This document shows positions 10,548 through 21,890 of a stretch of 64,000 nucleotides of DNA, in pieces. Every line of letters begins with the position of its first letter. Within the stretch, counting starts at the first letter, position 1. The notes under the pieces are model-generated. The model did no database searches. It was not told where the DNA came from and saw nothing but the letters and a program-made list of their open reading frames with translations. The position numbers and the translations under genes are program-made. The DNA is taken from contig OX291543.1 of the NCBI GenBank assembly GCA_946406115.1, positions 34,932,815 through 34,996,814 of the forward strand, in the 5' to 3' direction. The stretch comes from Apoda limacodes (taxonomy: Eukaryota; Arthropoda; Insecta; Lepidoptera; Limacodidae).

Positions 10548-10950
10548 GTTAGGTAACCTGTCAACTAAATTTAAGGTTATTTAAGTTATGCATATACCAC
10601 TCGGTTACATTTTCCAACACTTGCCTGCTCTCCTGCTTTACAATTATATCAATATATTATAATTTTAAAATAAATAAATATTATCATGGTAATTAGCCAT
10701 ACAGATCAAGATAATATGACTGGGTAGTTATGTTAATTATATGAATATAAAGATAGCAAAGACTGAAGATAGAAAGACCATTGTGTGAGTATGTTGATTA
10801 AGATTTAAGTACTACAGTATTCATCACACAGTAAATAAATTTCACCTTGTAATTTGTATCACTATTTATGTGCAACATTGTTTTAGAAGAAACTGAAAAA
10901 AAATATTCAGTTAGTAAAGGAATAGTATTGTAATTCACTGCTATCGTACG

Positions 10951-11310
10951 TTTTTTTTTTATACCACTAAGGTCGCAAACAACCACACGATCCGCCTGAT
11001 GGTAAGCGGTCACTGTAGCCTATGGATGCTTGCAGCAGCAGGGGTATCACTCGTGCATTGCCGACCCTTCAAAAATCCAATAACTTCTTTCTCGAAGAAC
11101 CCCATACTGTAGTCCTTAGAGAAAACCTGGGCAGGGAGTTCATACCACAACCCAAGCGTTCGCGGGAGAAAGTTTCTCTGAAACCGCTCTGTATGCGACC
11201 ATTTCGGTTCTCAAGTATGAGAAATATCTTAGGGGTATTTCTTACAAGTTTATCCCATACAGGCAATGTGTGCTCCATGCTATTTCTTTGTATAAATGTT
11301 AAGGACAAGA
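10951..11310 (-). mobile_element. LINE 3' end (Jockey/CR1-like family A), 5'-truncated
   Basis: On the minus strand this reads into a 3' end shared with the copies at 21118, 49828 and 58511: …ggtatcac, tgcaagc-type words, ggctacagtgaccgcttacc, then agtggtat and a poly-A run (10951-10960 read as T10). The coding part has lost frame but keeps the block that in other copies encodes FLPRTLKLWNELPSKVF. Above about 11225 the match to the full copy at 21118-24089 fades, so this is a diverged or rearranged subfamily member. Confidence 0.75.
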
Positions 11311-11608
11311 CCTAGACAAGGTCTAGTTTGGGTCATCATCTCTTGGGCAAATTGCATCATTTAATAGTCATTGAACATCACTTACAGGTAAGTGTGTTTG
11401 ATTTTCTATTAAACTTCAGTGATTCGCTCTTCGAGATTACACTTTAATTTACTTACAGGATTAGAGTATCAGGAAATAACATAGGAAAAGGTGGATAAAC
11501 AAGTATAATAATGTACAAAGTAATGGACACAATGTATTGTGAGCTTAAAACATATTCTAAAGCAAGTAATGATGTTATTAACAAATGATAAATCTGGGGG
11601 ACCCTGTT

Positions 11609-12062
11609 TAAAAAGTGTGGACAAATGCCTCATTAGAGTCCACAGCCACATCTCAGTTATAACATTGCGCTAAATTCTGAGTGCGGGTGAGTTTCCTGAC
11701 CAACCAGCGGTTCTTTTAATGAGATCTAAGCTAACACCCAGCCTGCTAGCTGCAGAAGTCGATGCATGTCTCATGCTCTGCGCATTAAAAATTGACGTGT
11801 TGATCCCACTCTCTGCTAGGGTGGTCTTGATCCATTGACTTACAGGCTGTAAACACAGCTTAGTGAAAGGTTTCTTAAAATGAATTAGCAGAAAATCACA
11901 ATTACTTGAACATTGCTTGAATTTGCTGGGCAAATGGCAGGATGTTCAATGAAATAAGGTAAATACAATGTAGGTTGTAAAGATTTGTAGCGGAGGTCTT
12001 TACTGGGTCAGTTATATTAATAAACCTTTCATCAGATTTATGGATATTACCTAGTCTAGTCA
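11609..12062 (-). pseudogene. Tyrosine recombinase relic (DIRS/Ngaro- or Crypton-like)
   Basis: The longest open piece, 11933-11670 on the minus strand, carries the C-terminal pattern of transposon-encoded tyrosine recombinases: a VSQWIKTTLAESGI segment, an MRHASTSAASRLGV stretch with the catalytic Arg, and LIKRTAGWSGNS. The catalytic Tyr region (CYN) lies just past a frameshift near 11675. Earlier sequence on the minus strand (about 12062-11935) continues the domain in a different frame. The usual His before the box-II Arg appears as Gln. At least two frameshifts and a changed catalytic residue make it inactive. Only the recombinase survives, so DIRS, Ngaro and Crypton cannot be separated. 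Confidence 0.75.
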
Positions 12063-12112
12063 ATAAAAAAGTGTGCGACTGATGTGCTATGACCAGGGCT
12101 TAAATCATAAAT

Positions 12113-12350
12113 TTTTAGGGTTCCATACCCCCCTCTCCTCTGTTTGGGGTTAAAAACGAGATCCTACTACTACTACTAAGACTCTGCTGTCCGTCTGTCA
12201 CCAGGCTGTATCTCATGAACTGTCTAACTATCACATAGACAGTTGACATTTTTACAGAAGATATATTTTTGTTCCTGCTGTAACAACAAATAAACAGAAT
12301 AAACAAAATATTTAAGGGAGCTCCCATTCATACAAACATAATTTTTTTGC
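12113..12350 (-). repeat. 'gggttccgta'-type interspersed repeat
   Basis: On the minus strand the order is aagggagctcccatt…, then gtgacagacgga, then the sequence ending …gggtatggaaccct. This resembles a short repeat very common in lepidopteran genomes (recognised from general knowledge, not a search). A second partial piece follows at about 12440-12500 (ggggggctcccatacaac). Confidence 0.6.
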
Positions 12351-13567
12351 ATGTTGTTGCTTGATGTTGATAATGGCGACAGAAAGACGCTTGAAATATT
12401 CACAGAATATTTAGTTATTCACTTTAAAAATAAATAATCAAATTAAAAAACAAATATCTAAGGGGGGCTCCCATACAACAAACGTTATTTCTTTGCTTGT
12501 TTTTATAGATTATGGTAGGAAACCCTCTCTGCGCGAGTTTGATTTGCAATTGGCTCATTTACTTAAATCAATAATTCTCAAAATTAATAATGATATATTT
12601 TCGTTTGGGTACCAATGACTAACAAAAGAGTTTTGGAATGATCTGCTGTGGATAGAACCGTCAATTTTAAATTAATAGTTCTAATGAAATATTTTTGTTT
12701 GGATACTAATTATGTAAGTAATCTAAAACAATTGCTGTGTCCCAAGTTTATTTATATTGCGGAGTTGGGGTCCTAAGTTTGTAAACGCCTGTCATAAAGC
12801 GTTTTATCTAATTATTATTGATTATGGCAGGATTAAGTAAAAAACGTTATTATGAACCCCAGGATTGTTTTGAATTTTCAGGATGAAAAGTAGCCTTTAT
12901 CCTATTCTAGGACCTAACCTATATGTGTGCCATCTTGACTTATGAAGTGGTTGAAGCGAGAGTAACAAACAACCCAACATTAAATAAAAGAGGTAACAGA
13001 CAGACAGACTGATAGACAGCTATTTTCGCATTTATAATATTAGTATGGATTCATAATTATTACATTACACCATAAACATAATTTGCTGTCTAAAATCTTA
13101 GTTTTAGTGAATAAATTATACTTCTTAAACAAAATTCTTTTTATTTCAACAGTGCTGCTAAATTAGGAATAATTAGATAGTTTATAACCACAGTCAACTT
13201 AGTTTTGAAACTATGTTACATTAATAGACTGAGCAAGCAAAGCTAGCTCATTTTGGTGTGGGGTTTAGCAGAATTAGGTAGTGTTAGTGTAGCGGCGAGT
13301 TTGTCACTTCCTTCATGCACGGGACTAAATTAGTCACAGCAAAAGAGTGGTGCCTATGGATAAAACAAGAGTGACTAGTATTTTCTAGAATGTGTTTATC
13401 ATTCAGATAACAGACTTGGAGATACGTGTTATAAAAAAATTAAGCAAAGTAACTTTGCAGCTCAAAGTTCAAAGTTCAAGATTTTAGTGAGATCGTATTT
13501 TTAAAACTTAAGTAAGTCTCCACTCATCATTACATTCAGATATGCAGAAATAAGGAATGATGCTTTT

Positions 13568-13850
13568 TCAGGGTTCCGTAGCCAAATGGCAAAAACGGAA
13601 CCCTTATAAATTAGTCTTGTCCGTCTGTCCGTCGCCGTATGTTTTCTAACATTTGAGGTATAATTGGATAGGGCCCTAAAAATGTGTCTGAGATTTTTAA
13701 AAAAAATTCTAAACTATTTTGCGAGGTAGGCTTTCAAAGATGAAAAAATTCAATATGAGAGCCCCCTCTCTGACTTTAAATCGTGCGATCTGAAAATATT
13801 AAAAATTGACTATCAAAACGGTCTTATGCTTTTTTTTTTGTGATTTCATA
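13568..13850. repeat. Second 'gggttccgta'-type repeat copy
   Basis: The stretch opens with cagggttccgtagcc and carries cggaacccttataa and cttgtccgtctgtccgtcg, words shared with the copy at 12113-12350. The downstream boundary is vague. Confidence 0.5.
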
Positions 13851-14033
13851 AAATCGGCAATCAGTCCCAGGACCATGAGCAGATGTGTTGTTTCAGAACT
13901 TGACGTGCAGAGTGTGCACTCCAGCGAGGGCATCTACTCACATTTTGTAGCCTGACGCTACTGTCGGTTTTGTACCTCTAGGATATTGAGTCTCTTTTAC
14001 AGTCTTATACATAAGCGAATATATACATATTAC

Positions 14034-14224
14034 ATAGCACGGACGCGAAGCAAGAAGAATTTCGTTCAATGACCGGTCACTATTTGTCTGTGTTGCGCGC
14101 GCATAATTATTTTACATCGCGCTCGCACAGATGCGATGACCGCTGAAATTACTACTATGATGACCACTGAACACAGGCCAAAAGGTCAATGTACGAAATT
14201 CTTCGTGCTTCGTGTCCGCGCTAT
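14034..14224. mobile_element. MITE with about 30-bp TIRs (same family as 3912-4037)
   Basis: The left end, atagcacggacgcgaagca, and the right end, which reads as atagcgcggacacgaagca on the other strand, extend as inverted repeats for about 30 bp to gaagaatttcgt. The interior shares ttcgttcaatgaccggtcactatttgtct-type words with the 3.9-kb copy but is about 60 bp longer. It sits in the inhibitor-2 intron. Confidence 0.8.
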
Positions 14225-14508
14225 ACCAATGAAAATTATTTTTAACAAAATCAATTTATAGATTGTTTAGATATTCGAAATAATTCTCATCCTAAAGAAC
14301 CCTAACTTATGCGTGAAAGACATGCACTAGACTGTTTCTTTTTTAAATTCATGGACCGTTTCACAATTGGTAACTATTTGATTTCTTTCCCCTGCTTGGG
14401 CCCAAGCCCAGTGGCTTGTTGATATATTCTTCTTCAATACAGTAACTTAGTCCTTATTTATTATTAATATTTGGATTAAGTTGAACATTATGTTTTTAAA
14501 ATGTTCAG

Positions 14509-14589
14509 GCTCTTCAGTTGGCGAGGCAGCTAATGGCGCAGGATGAAGAAGATGACGATGACGACAACGCACAAAAACGAGCCACCTGA
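14509..14589 (+). CDS. PPP1R2: Protein phosphatase inhibitor-2, exon 2 (residues 135-160)
   Basis: After a standard acceptor (…aaaatgttcag|gct) the phase-0 frame reads ALQLARQLMAQDEEDDDDDN and ends at TGA 14587-14589. The LARQL segment joined to HYNEF from exon 1 reproduces the family's conserved HYNE…LARQL helix, which inserts into the PP1 active-site region in known structures. The acidic C-terminus is also usual. This strongly supports the splice. The total of 160 residues is shorter than vertebrate homologues; the shortfall appears to be in the acidic tail. Confidence 0.9.
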   Translation, partial: ALQLARQLMAQDEEDDDDDNAQKRAT

Positions 14590-15077
14590 CTCTCACCCCG
14601 ACGACTACCACCACCACTTCTGTATATAACATAAACAAGAGCTTTACTGCGGCTGTCTTCTGTTACTTAGGTAGGTACATTGCCCCGCCCCCAAGTGACA
14701 CAACTATAAGTGATAAAGACTTTTATAGATTGCCAAACATAAGTTTGTAAGTGTAGTGTCCTGTGTCACTTTATCCAGGTAAACAAATAAGTATTCTAGG
14801 AAGGTCTTTCCTCTTATCATTTGTTGACCTCTATAAATATTACTTATTCATTAACAAAGCACTAATTGTTTTACTTATTTGGTTCCTTTGAAAATGTTAA
14901 CTCCAAAGTACTGTGACTGCCTTTGTAGGTTATACATAACATATTGGATATTTAATTTTTCGAGATTTGAGAGGTAAACTTTAATGTGAACCTAATTTGT
15001 TGGACTTTTTAATATTTCCTGAAGGAGCTAAAACGTTCCACTGCATACTGTCGAATGTTGAGTCTATTAGATACAAA

Positions 15078-15083
15078 AATAAA
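15078..15083 (+). terminator. Candidate poly(A) signal for inhibitor-2
   Basis: AATAAA about 490 bases after the stop codon is the first canonical hexamer noted downstream. The region between contains no other gene. Transcript evidence is absent. Confidence 0.4.
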
Positions 15084-15885
15084 CGAAAGCTGAAATCTTT
15101 GTATTATTTTAATGTTACTGGTTTGGTACAGCCTTTAAGCGATGTACATGTACGTCCGTGGCATTAGAAAGTGTTTGTACAGTAAATTTTATTGCATAGT
15201 AGTAGTACTAGCAGAGAGAATCTAGTTAACATCAACGTCTTTTTGTGAGTTTCTAAATCAACCCTTTTCTTTTAACGTGATGAAAGAGCAAAAAATTCCA
15301 CACTTATAAATATTACTAGATACCTCAAAAACAGTTCTGAGTAAAAAAAATACTTTCATGTACTTACCTATCTACATTTTTAATTAGTTTATGATTAGAA
15401 ATTGAAAGAAAAATTATAATTTTAATTTCATGTGTAAAGCAAATAAATATTTGCAATTTTAATCAATCAAAGTAGGCATTGTTATATTATGTTATAGTAA
15501 TCACTTACAGATTGTGCATTTAAGTATTGAAAAACCGGCGAAGCGCTAGTCGTACCGGCGCAACGACGTTTTTATATACCACTCGCACTTGGCCGGTTAT
15601 TATTTATTGTTTTACTTTGGAGTGTAGGTACACTATAATCACTCCAAGAAGTTTGTTCATGTGTTTAACCATTTTTGCGATATATAGATAATAGAGCAAA
15701 AACATTTTTAAAAAAAACTGTTTCTTGTTAAACTTTAATTAATTTTTAAGAATGTCATAACAATACATATTTCGTGAAATTTTCGGACTTTTTCCTGATA
15801 CGGTTTAGTAAAATAGTTTATATTATAGTAGCAGATTTGCATGTCGGACAAGCTGACTGTAGGATGAGCCTACACTGTCTACCGA
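15084..15885. other. Intergenic, unassigned
   Basis: AT-rich DNA. A short GC-rich patch (about 15530-15595, with repeated accggcg words) is the only visible structure. No frame of interest. Confidence 0.3.
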
Positions 15886-16257
15886 TACATTGAAAAAAAT
15901 CTTTAGTTGGATTTACCAGGTATTCGTAAATTTCTCAAAGTCGACTATTGAATCCTATCACGCATTTCGCTTAATTTTACGAAACTATATCGGCTGGCGA
16001 TACACCAGTTTGGTTTAGTAAAATTCGGCTGGGTTACACCAGCCATGGTCACGGGTAGATGGAAACGTCGGGAAAAAGGTATTTTGCCAAATAACGACGC
16101 GTTTAATCCGGTTTTATTTTTAAATTAGTAATAGAACGCGAAATTTAAACACTTATAATGCAACGGTAAGTTTTATAATAGCTACCATAGTTTCCTTGTA
16201 AATCTGCATACATCTGCGAGTTTGGTAAATCCAACAAAGCATATTTTTTTCAGTGTG
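15886..16257. mobile_element. MITE with about 34-bp inverted ends
   Basis: The left end, acattgaaaaaaatctttag then ttggatttacca, is mirrored at the right end, which on the opposite strand reads acactgaaaaaaatatgctt then tgttggatttacca. The interior contains two 'cggctgg…acaccag' words (15992-16045). No target duplication is clear and there is no coding capacity. Confidence 0.65.
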
Positions 16258-16925
16258 TTTCTTTAAAAAATCTAATATTATTTTCAGTAGTCAAGTGGCA
16301 TGAATTATAAGACACTGACAAAAGTTTAATTCGTTGTTATTATTGTAGCCTCTGTTGGATACTTAGTACTTACTGCTCATTAGCACTCTATAGCCTATGG
16401 CCACTCTAATATAATCCTTTGGACAAATCATAACATAAATACTTTCTAAAAATATTTTGTTAATCACGATTACTATAACGCTTCCAATTAAATTTTATCA
16501 AAAGCAATGATGCGAATTTATTGTTATTTAGTCAATAGGTAAATATGCTTCCTATGCACATTAGAGATTAATATTAACTTAACTTATTTTATTGATTAAC
16601 AACTTTATTTTAGTAATAATTTATTTAGTTCATTAGAGTACATTATGCAGTCATTACTTTTTCCAACTTCTAACAAAAAAAAAAACAACACCTAGTCAAA
16701 ACTGTATAAGTTTCAACGTGGTTTTTTTGAATAAAATATTGATATAAATATATATTAATAATTGAGTTTCATGTTTGCTCTGAAAACTGAAATGATAAAT
16801 AATCAATTACGCACATGGTAAGATTCAAAATTCTTTCTTGATCTTAAAGCATTGCATTTTCATGCTAAAATAACTACTGAATAGTATTTAAAACTGAAGG
16901 TAATAGATAAGGGTCAGGTGGGGCA
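16258..16925. other. Intergenic, unassigned
   Basis: Very AT-rich DNA without recognisable frames or repeat boundaries. Confidence 0.3.
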
Positions 16926-16929
16926 AAAT

Positions 16930-17075
16930 CCGCACTAATATTATAAATGCGAAAGTAACTCTGTCTGTCTGTCTGTTACCTGTTCACACTTAAACCACTG
17001 TACAGATTAAAAGGAAATTTGGCATGGAGATAGTCTGAGTCCCGGGAAAGGACATAGGCTACTTGAAAACGTCGA
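16930..17075 (+). repeat. 'ctgtctgtctgt' lepidopteran-type short interspersed repeat
   Basis: The order aatattataaatgcgaaagt, ctctgtctgtctgtctgtta, then …gtcccgggaaaggacatagg is found again at 26210-26345 (same strand), and the head (gcgaaaatagctg and cagacagacagact, opposite strand) at about 12985-13055. This is a known style of short repeat in moths and butterflies; the class is not assigned here. Confidence 0.6.
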
Positions 17076-17109
17076 GAGTGAGTCGGTTTTTGTCTACGTA
17101 TAATTATTC

Positions 17110-17670
17110 TGTATGTGTGTTTGTCTTCTAACTTCTAAACTGCTCGAACGATTTGGGTGAATTTTGATCTGAATATTTCAATGGGTTCCTGGATGGTTTG
17201 AAAACACAATTGGACCCGGTAGGTGGCGCTACAGTCGGTGTGTCACTGATCTCCTTTACAGCAGGGATGATTTAATGATATTTTTTGTGTACGTTCGAAT
17301 AGGTCCCTGCATAGTTTAAAACACAACTGAACCCGGTAGATGGCTCTGCAGTCAAGGTGAAACTGATTCCTCTAAACAGCATTTTAAGATTTAAATGATA
17401 TTTTTTGTGGCGCTGCAGTTGGTGTGTCACTGATCTTTTCCTTAACGGCAGGGAATATGTTAATGATATTTTTTGTGTACGTTCGAGTGGGTCCCTGTAT
17501 GGTTTGTCTTCACAAATGGATCTGGTAGGTGGCGCTGCAGTCGGTGTGTCACTAATCTAAATGGCAGGGAAGATGTTAATGATTTTTTTTTGTGTACGTT
17601 CGAGTAGGTCCCTGCATGGTTAACACCATTGGACCCGGTAGGTGGCGCTGCAGTCGGTGTGTGCAGAGAT
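17110..17670 (+). repeat. Degenerate tandem array of an about 120-bp unit
   Basis: Words return in order four to five times: gttcga…gg-tccctg-atggtt, acacaa-tgga-c-ggtag, gtggcgctgcagtcggtgtg, tcactgatct, cagggaagatgttaatgat, tttttgtgtac. The ggcgctgcagt-type core recurs near 17225, 17340, 17410, 17530 and 17648. Unit lengths differ through indels. Single dispersed copies of the same core occur at 43735-43880 and 61965-62080, so a dispersed element has been tandemly expanded here. Confidence 0.8.
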
Positions 17671-17689
17671 TGAATGTACGACAATCATA

Positions 17690-19100
17690 TCAACATTCGC
17701 TGCATTGAATGGGAAAATGGTTCGTAACACTCCGTTTGATATTGTTTCGGACGCGGTATCTAGACGTATAAGTAATCTTTGGTTTTTGGTAACATTGTAC
17801 TTCACCTTACCCTAATAGTATTTTTGGTAACATTGTGCTCCACCTTACCCTTTTTTTTTAATCATTGCATCAGGTAACGATTATGCTTCTTATTGTGTAA
17901 TGCCTTTAATAAAGATAATTGATAAACACATGTCGATGTAGAAGATTGATAATTTACCGAAATTGTTACGTATTTGCAACACAATACCTAAATATCGTTG
18001 CACTAGAGTAGTATGTCTTAATGGCGTGTTTTTTTGTTATCTAGAGATACGACAACATACTGTTTGGAGATTGGAATTTGAATTGTATTTGTGGAAGGAA
18101 TGACAACTATATATTATGTGAATTTAGATGTTTTTTTGTGTGGAAATTATTGAGTTGTATAAAAATGTTTAAGTATTCTTAGGTTGTAATTTTATTTAAA
18201 TTGATTGCTGATCGCTTTCTTGCTCGGGGACGTTTTATCTGTAATATTCAGCCTTAAAAAATTTACGAAATTATAAGAGCCAGACATTTATTTTTATGTT
18301 TACATACCCAGTAATATTTATATTATTTCGCATATTAACTCACCATCACCATTAAAGCAGAACAAGTTATAACTCCGCTTTATTGTGTAGAGTTGGAGCA
18401 GTTGTGTAAAATACGCGTTTGTTCTTTCATAAATGCGTGATGTTGATATATAATAAAGACAACATTCATAACATGGGACAATACTAATCGAAATGATTTT
18501 TGTTAATAAAAAAAACATATATAATATATAAAACATTTTAATATCGCAGAAGAAAGGTACACAAATTATATTTCTCATAAGAAAACTTTGCGAATTTGTA
18601 TGCTGTACTTATTGTTTAATACCTATATGTGCCCAAGTTGTAATCGTAAAAGTGACTGAAAATATTTTATTGGATAATCAGCGCGTGTCTATTTTGGCAT
18701 CTAAATATAAGAAGAAAACAATCTATAATTTCAAGGATAAAAATGCAATGATAAGTATTCGAGAATGTTTTCATGTCTGAATAGAACCGCACTATTTACT
18801 TTAATAGGTTTGGATATGATAGTAACACAATCTTGTGGCAAAGCATGCATAAGAATGCATTTTTACTTATACATATATATGTCTAGTAGTAAATAGTTTT
18901 TGCAGTGTATATTATCACTTTTGTTGTATCAATATTGCATTTGGCCTTATACGAACGACACCAGTTGTTCCTTATACGAACGACATGAGTTTTTCCTTTT
19001 TTTAGGACATGTACAGAAATAAAACGCTTTTCCTTTAACGTGTTGTATATAAAAAATATAATAAAAAGAACAATAAATTACTAATACTAAATTTTTATTT
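17690..19100. other. Intergenic, mostly unassigned
   Basis: Starts with a stretch (17738-17782) whose attgtttcggac and tctagacgtataagt words recur inverted at 29690-29735, so it is a repeat fragment. The remainder is AT-rich, with scattered short frames and nothing recognisable. Confidence 0.35.
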
Positions 19101-19584
19101 TTATTTATGTTTACAACGGCCATGGCATTCTTCAGATTTCTTAAGTGTTTAACTGTCGTAGAATCAGCTTTTTCAAGCAAATTTAATCGAAATTGTCTCT
19201 TAAATTTGACAGCCAATAATCCTGGATTTTTTATATTTGAAATACCAACATCTGAGGATCATTATACCAGTTTAAATTTTCCTTCCGAACAATACAAAAA
19301 ATACAAAAAAAAATAACTTATCTATCAAAGATACCTCAGAAAAAAAGTTATTACTAGAAAATGCGCGTTTTAATTTGTAAAGTAAATTAAAGCGCCAATT
19401 TTCATGCCAAAGTTTTAAAATATTTTTATGTTAATTAAACGATAGAACAGAAAAATAATGTTTAATTTAGACTTATTCATCGGAACTCATTATAAGCCGA
19501 CCAAATAAAGCGTACAGTTACAGAACGCCATTCAATTCGTGTAGGTACCATTCATCTCCAGTACCAAAGTCAGTCAGTCTTCCA

Positions 19585-19835
19585 AAGACTACAATTAGTC
19601 CATTGAAATGTTACAATTTATGGACCGAATATTGCATTTGTTAGAGGACGCAATTTTATTTTTGGGACATGTGTGGGGGGTCAATAGAAGCTTAACCTCA
19701 AGTTTGAGGGGTCGCCACTCTTGTCATCCGGCCGCTATCTTGGAAAAAGGGGTGAAAACACTTTTTTCGCGATATCTCGGAAACTATGCGTCTTACAAAA
19801 AATTCGTAAATAGTCCGGGACCGTTAGCGTATTTT
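19585..19835 (-). repeat. Repeat family C, copy 1
   Basis: About 240 bases match 29737-29950 on the same strand very closely: tccattgaaatgttacaatt, ggaccgaatattgcatttgt, aagcttaacctcaagtttga, the aaaaaggggtgaaaacactt block and ctcggaaactatgcgtctta. The minus strand of the partner holds a Lys/Cys-rich C-terminal-like peptide tail that also recurs near 30770 on the opposite strand. This is therefore part of a mobile element with coding ends. Confidence 0.65.
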
Positions 19836-19914
19836 GAGGTCATAAGTTACAAAAATACTAAAGTCGCTAATTTTTTGCATATGGATACAGTGTGTACCTA
19901 TATTGCGTTTTGAG

Positions 19915-20400
19915 TCATTTCTTGCACTTGCAGCAATTTGATGATTGGTGTCAATTTTTTTATTTAAAATTAAAACAGGCAAAATTAAATTAAAGTTAAA
20001 AAATATAACAGTATCATATTTAGAATAGCTTGGGTAGTGCACAAACCCAGATTGTGTCATCATTGTCCATTGCAAACTGATATAGAGTCAGTATGTAATT
20101 GCCAAAAAAAATTAAAGTTGAAAAAAATAATAGAACCCATCGCAGATCACATAAATATACCCACTGAATAAATTTGTGCCAAATCAGGACACGCGATTTT
20201 AAGATTTTTGATTATTTCCTTTTTCCAAGCTGCAAATGCTTGAAAATAATATTAGAAGCATTAGAGTTCACATAATTAAGATAATAAAGTCGTAACATAT
20301 ACGAAGTTTTAATTTGTGTCATTTTCATCCACGATATAAATATATAAAACAAACATATAAGCACTAATTTAAAACAAACATAAAAGCACTAATTTAAAGT
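19915..20400. other. Intergenic, unassigned
   Basis: AT-rich. A 25-base direct repeat (taaaacaaacata-aagcactaattt) occurs twice near 20345-20397. Nothing else. Confidence 0.3.
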
Positions 20401-20498
20401 ATTTATTTGCGCTTGATTAAACTGGTACGGCACGGCCACGGCCAGTCACGGCGGCGGCGGTGCGGCGCGGCGGGGCGTGCGGCAGACAAAGATACTTA

Positions 20499-20550
20499 CC
20501 TGCACAAGCGCGCTTCTGCGATCTCAATAACTACGAATTTGTGCATTACT
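20499..20550 (-). CDS. Weak candidate exon beside a GC-rich patch
   Basis: On the minus strand an ATG (rc of 20541-20543 region) opens about 15 codons and ends at a perfect donor, gtgcag|gtaagtatc, near 20499. The intron side then runs into an about 60-base CGG/GCC-rich patch (20430-20485) that resembles a CpG-rich first-exon or promoter region. I do not recognise the peptide and cannot find a partner exon. It may be chance. Confidence 0.15.
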
Positions 20551-21272
20551 AGAGATAATCAGGGACGGTCAATGTGTTCGCCTCTACGCTGCTGAATGGA
20601 ACCTTAATGTTGCACAAGTCGATAACATCTCCATTCAACAGTCGAAGGGTGGCTACTCCACTCAGGGTCAGATTTGGGGGAAGGCAACCGGAGCGCTAGA
20701 CCCGGGGCCTCCACAAACAGGTGGCCCCCACAATAGACTTCGGAACAAAAACTTTTAAATTACAACTAGTAAACAATAGTAATCTTTTCCTTTGTTATTT
20801 TTCCGCTATTTTACCTTTACCTACTAGTGGTGGTTAATATAACGTATAGCTTATAAATTTGGCAAGCTATTTACTTGTAACGAATAGCGCGCGCTAAATA
20901 AATATTCAGGTAGCGCTAAAATTATATTGTTATTTTACTACTTCGTCGAAGCGCGAGCCGCGAATGAAGCGTTGTATTTTTTTTTCTGAATGACTACTAC
21001 GGTTTGGATGATGCAGCCATTAATGCTCCACCAGGCTTTTGGGGCGAGTCTCTGAAGGAGTCTCAGATCGTCGTCAGAGATCGTCGTCACGGGCTGTTAG
21101 TACCGTATACCAGCCAGCCTATGGACGCTTGCAACACCAGGGGTATCACTTGCGCGTTGCCGACCCTTCAGAAATCTAATAACTTCTTTCTTGAAGAACT
21201 CCATACTGTAGTCCATGCAGAATACCTTGGAAGGGAGCTCATTCCACAACTTAAGCGTTCGCGGGAGGAAGT

Positions 21273-21890
21273 TTATCTCTGAAACCGCACTGTACGCGAC
21301 CATTTAGGTTCTAAAGTGTGAGAATGGATTCCCTGCCGATGGCGAGCGGTGCGATGGTAGAAAGTAGCCGTGGGCATCATTTCGAACAATTCCTCAGAAC
21401 ACAATCCATTGTACAAGCGGTAGAACACACACAGTGAGGCAAAGTCTCTCCTCAGACTTAAGGGCTCGATACCGCAAGCGAGTTTGGAATCGTCGACAAT
21501 TCTCACAGCCCGTCGTTGAACCGAGTCAAAAGGGCCAAGCTGGTATCCGAGTGCACCTGCCCAGAGATGGCAGCAGTACTCCATATGGGGCCGAACTTGC
21601 GACTTGTAAAGTAACAACCTTTGCTCCGACGTGAAGTACTGCTTCGCTCTGTTGAGTACACCAAGTTTTTTGGACGCCAGCTTCACCTTATCTGATAAAT
21701 GATCTCGGAACTGAACATCGCTGGAGATGTCGACACCAAGGATCCCAATGCTCTTGGAGATGGAGAGGGAAGTGTTCTGGAATTGTGGGACTACAGTGAA
21801 TGGAGTTTTCTTAGCGGTGAACGCGCACACTTGTGTCTTTGTAGGGTTGAATCGGACCAAGTTCCTCTCGTCCCCAGTCAGAGACCTGGG
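21273..21890 (-). pseudogene. LINE ORF2 C-terminal region, shifted frame
   Basis: From about 21880 the minus-strand frame reads NLVRFNPTKTQVCAF, then a KLGVLNRAKQYFTSEQRLLL segment, HMEYCCHLWAGA and FDSVQRRAVR. These are the usual thumb and C-terminal blocks of Jockey/CR1 ORF2. It stops at 21273 just after TVRFQR. The conserved continuation, FLPRTLKLWNELPS, is in another frame at 21270-21170. The same two-base offset is present in the copy at 49828-50456 but not in that at 10951, where the block joins without a shift. Confidence 0.85.

Larger units (their letters stand above)
10548..14508 (+). other. Inhibitor-2 intron, filled with repeats
   Basis: The intron is nearly 4 kb, from GTTAGG at 10548 to TTCAG at 14508. 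It holds a LINE 3' fragment, a tyrosine-recombinase relic, two 'gggttccgta'-type repeats, an inverted fragment of a 'ctgtctgtctgt' short repeat (about 12985-13055) and a MITE. No extra coding exon is needed, because the reading frame continues directly into 14509. Confidence 0.8.
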
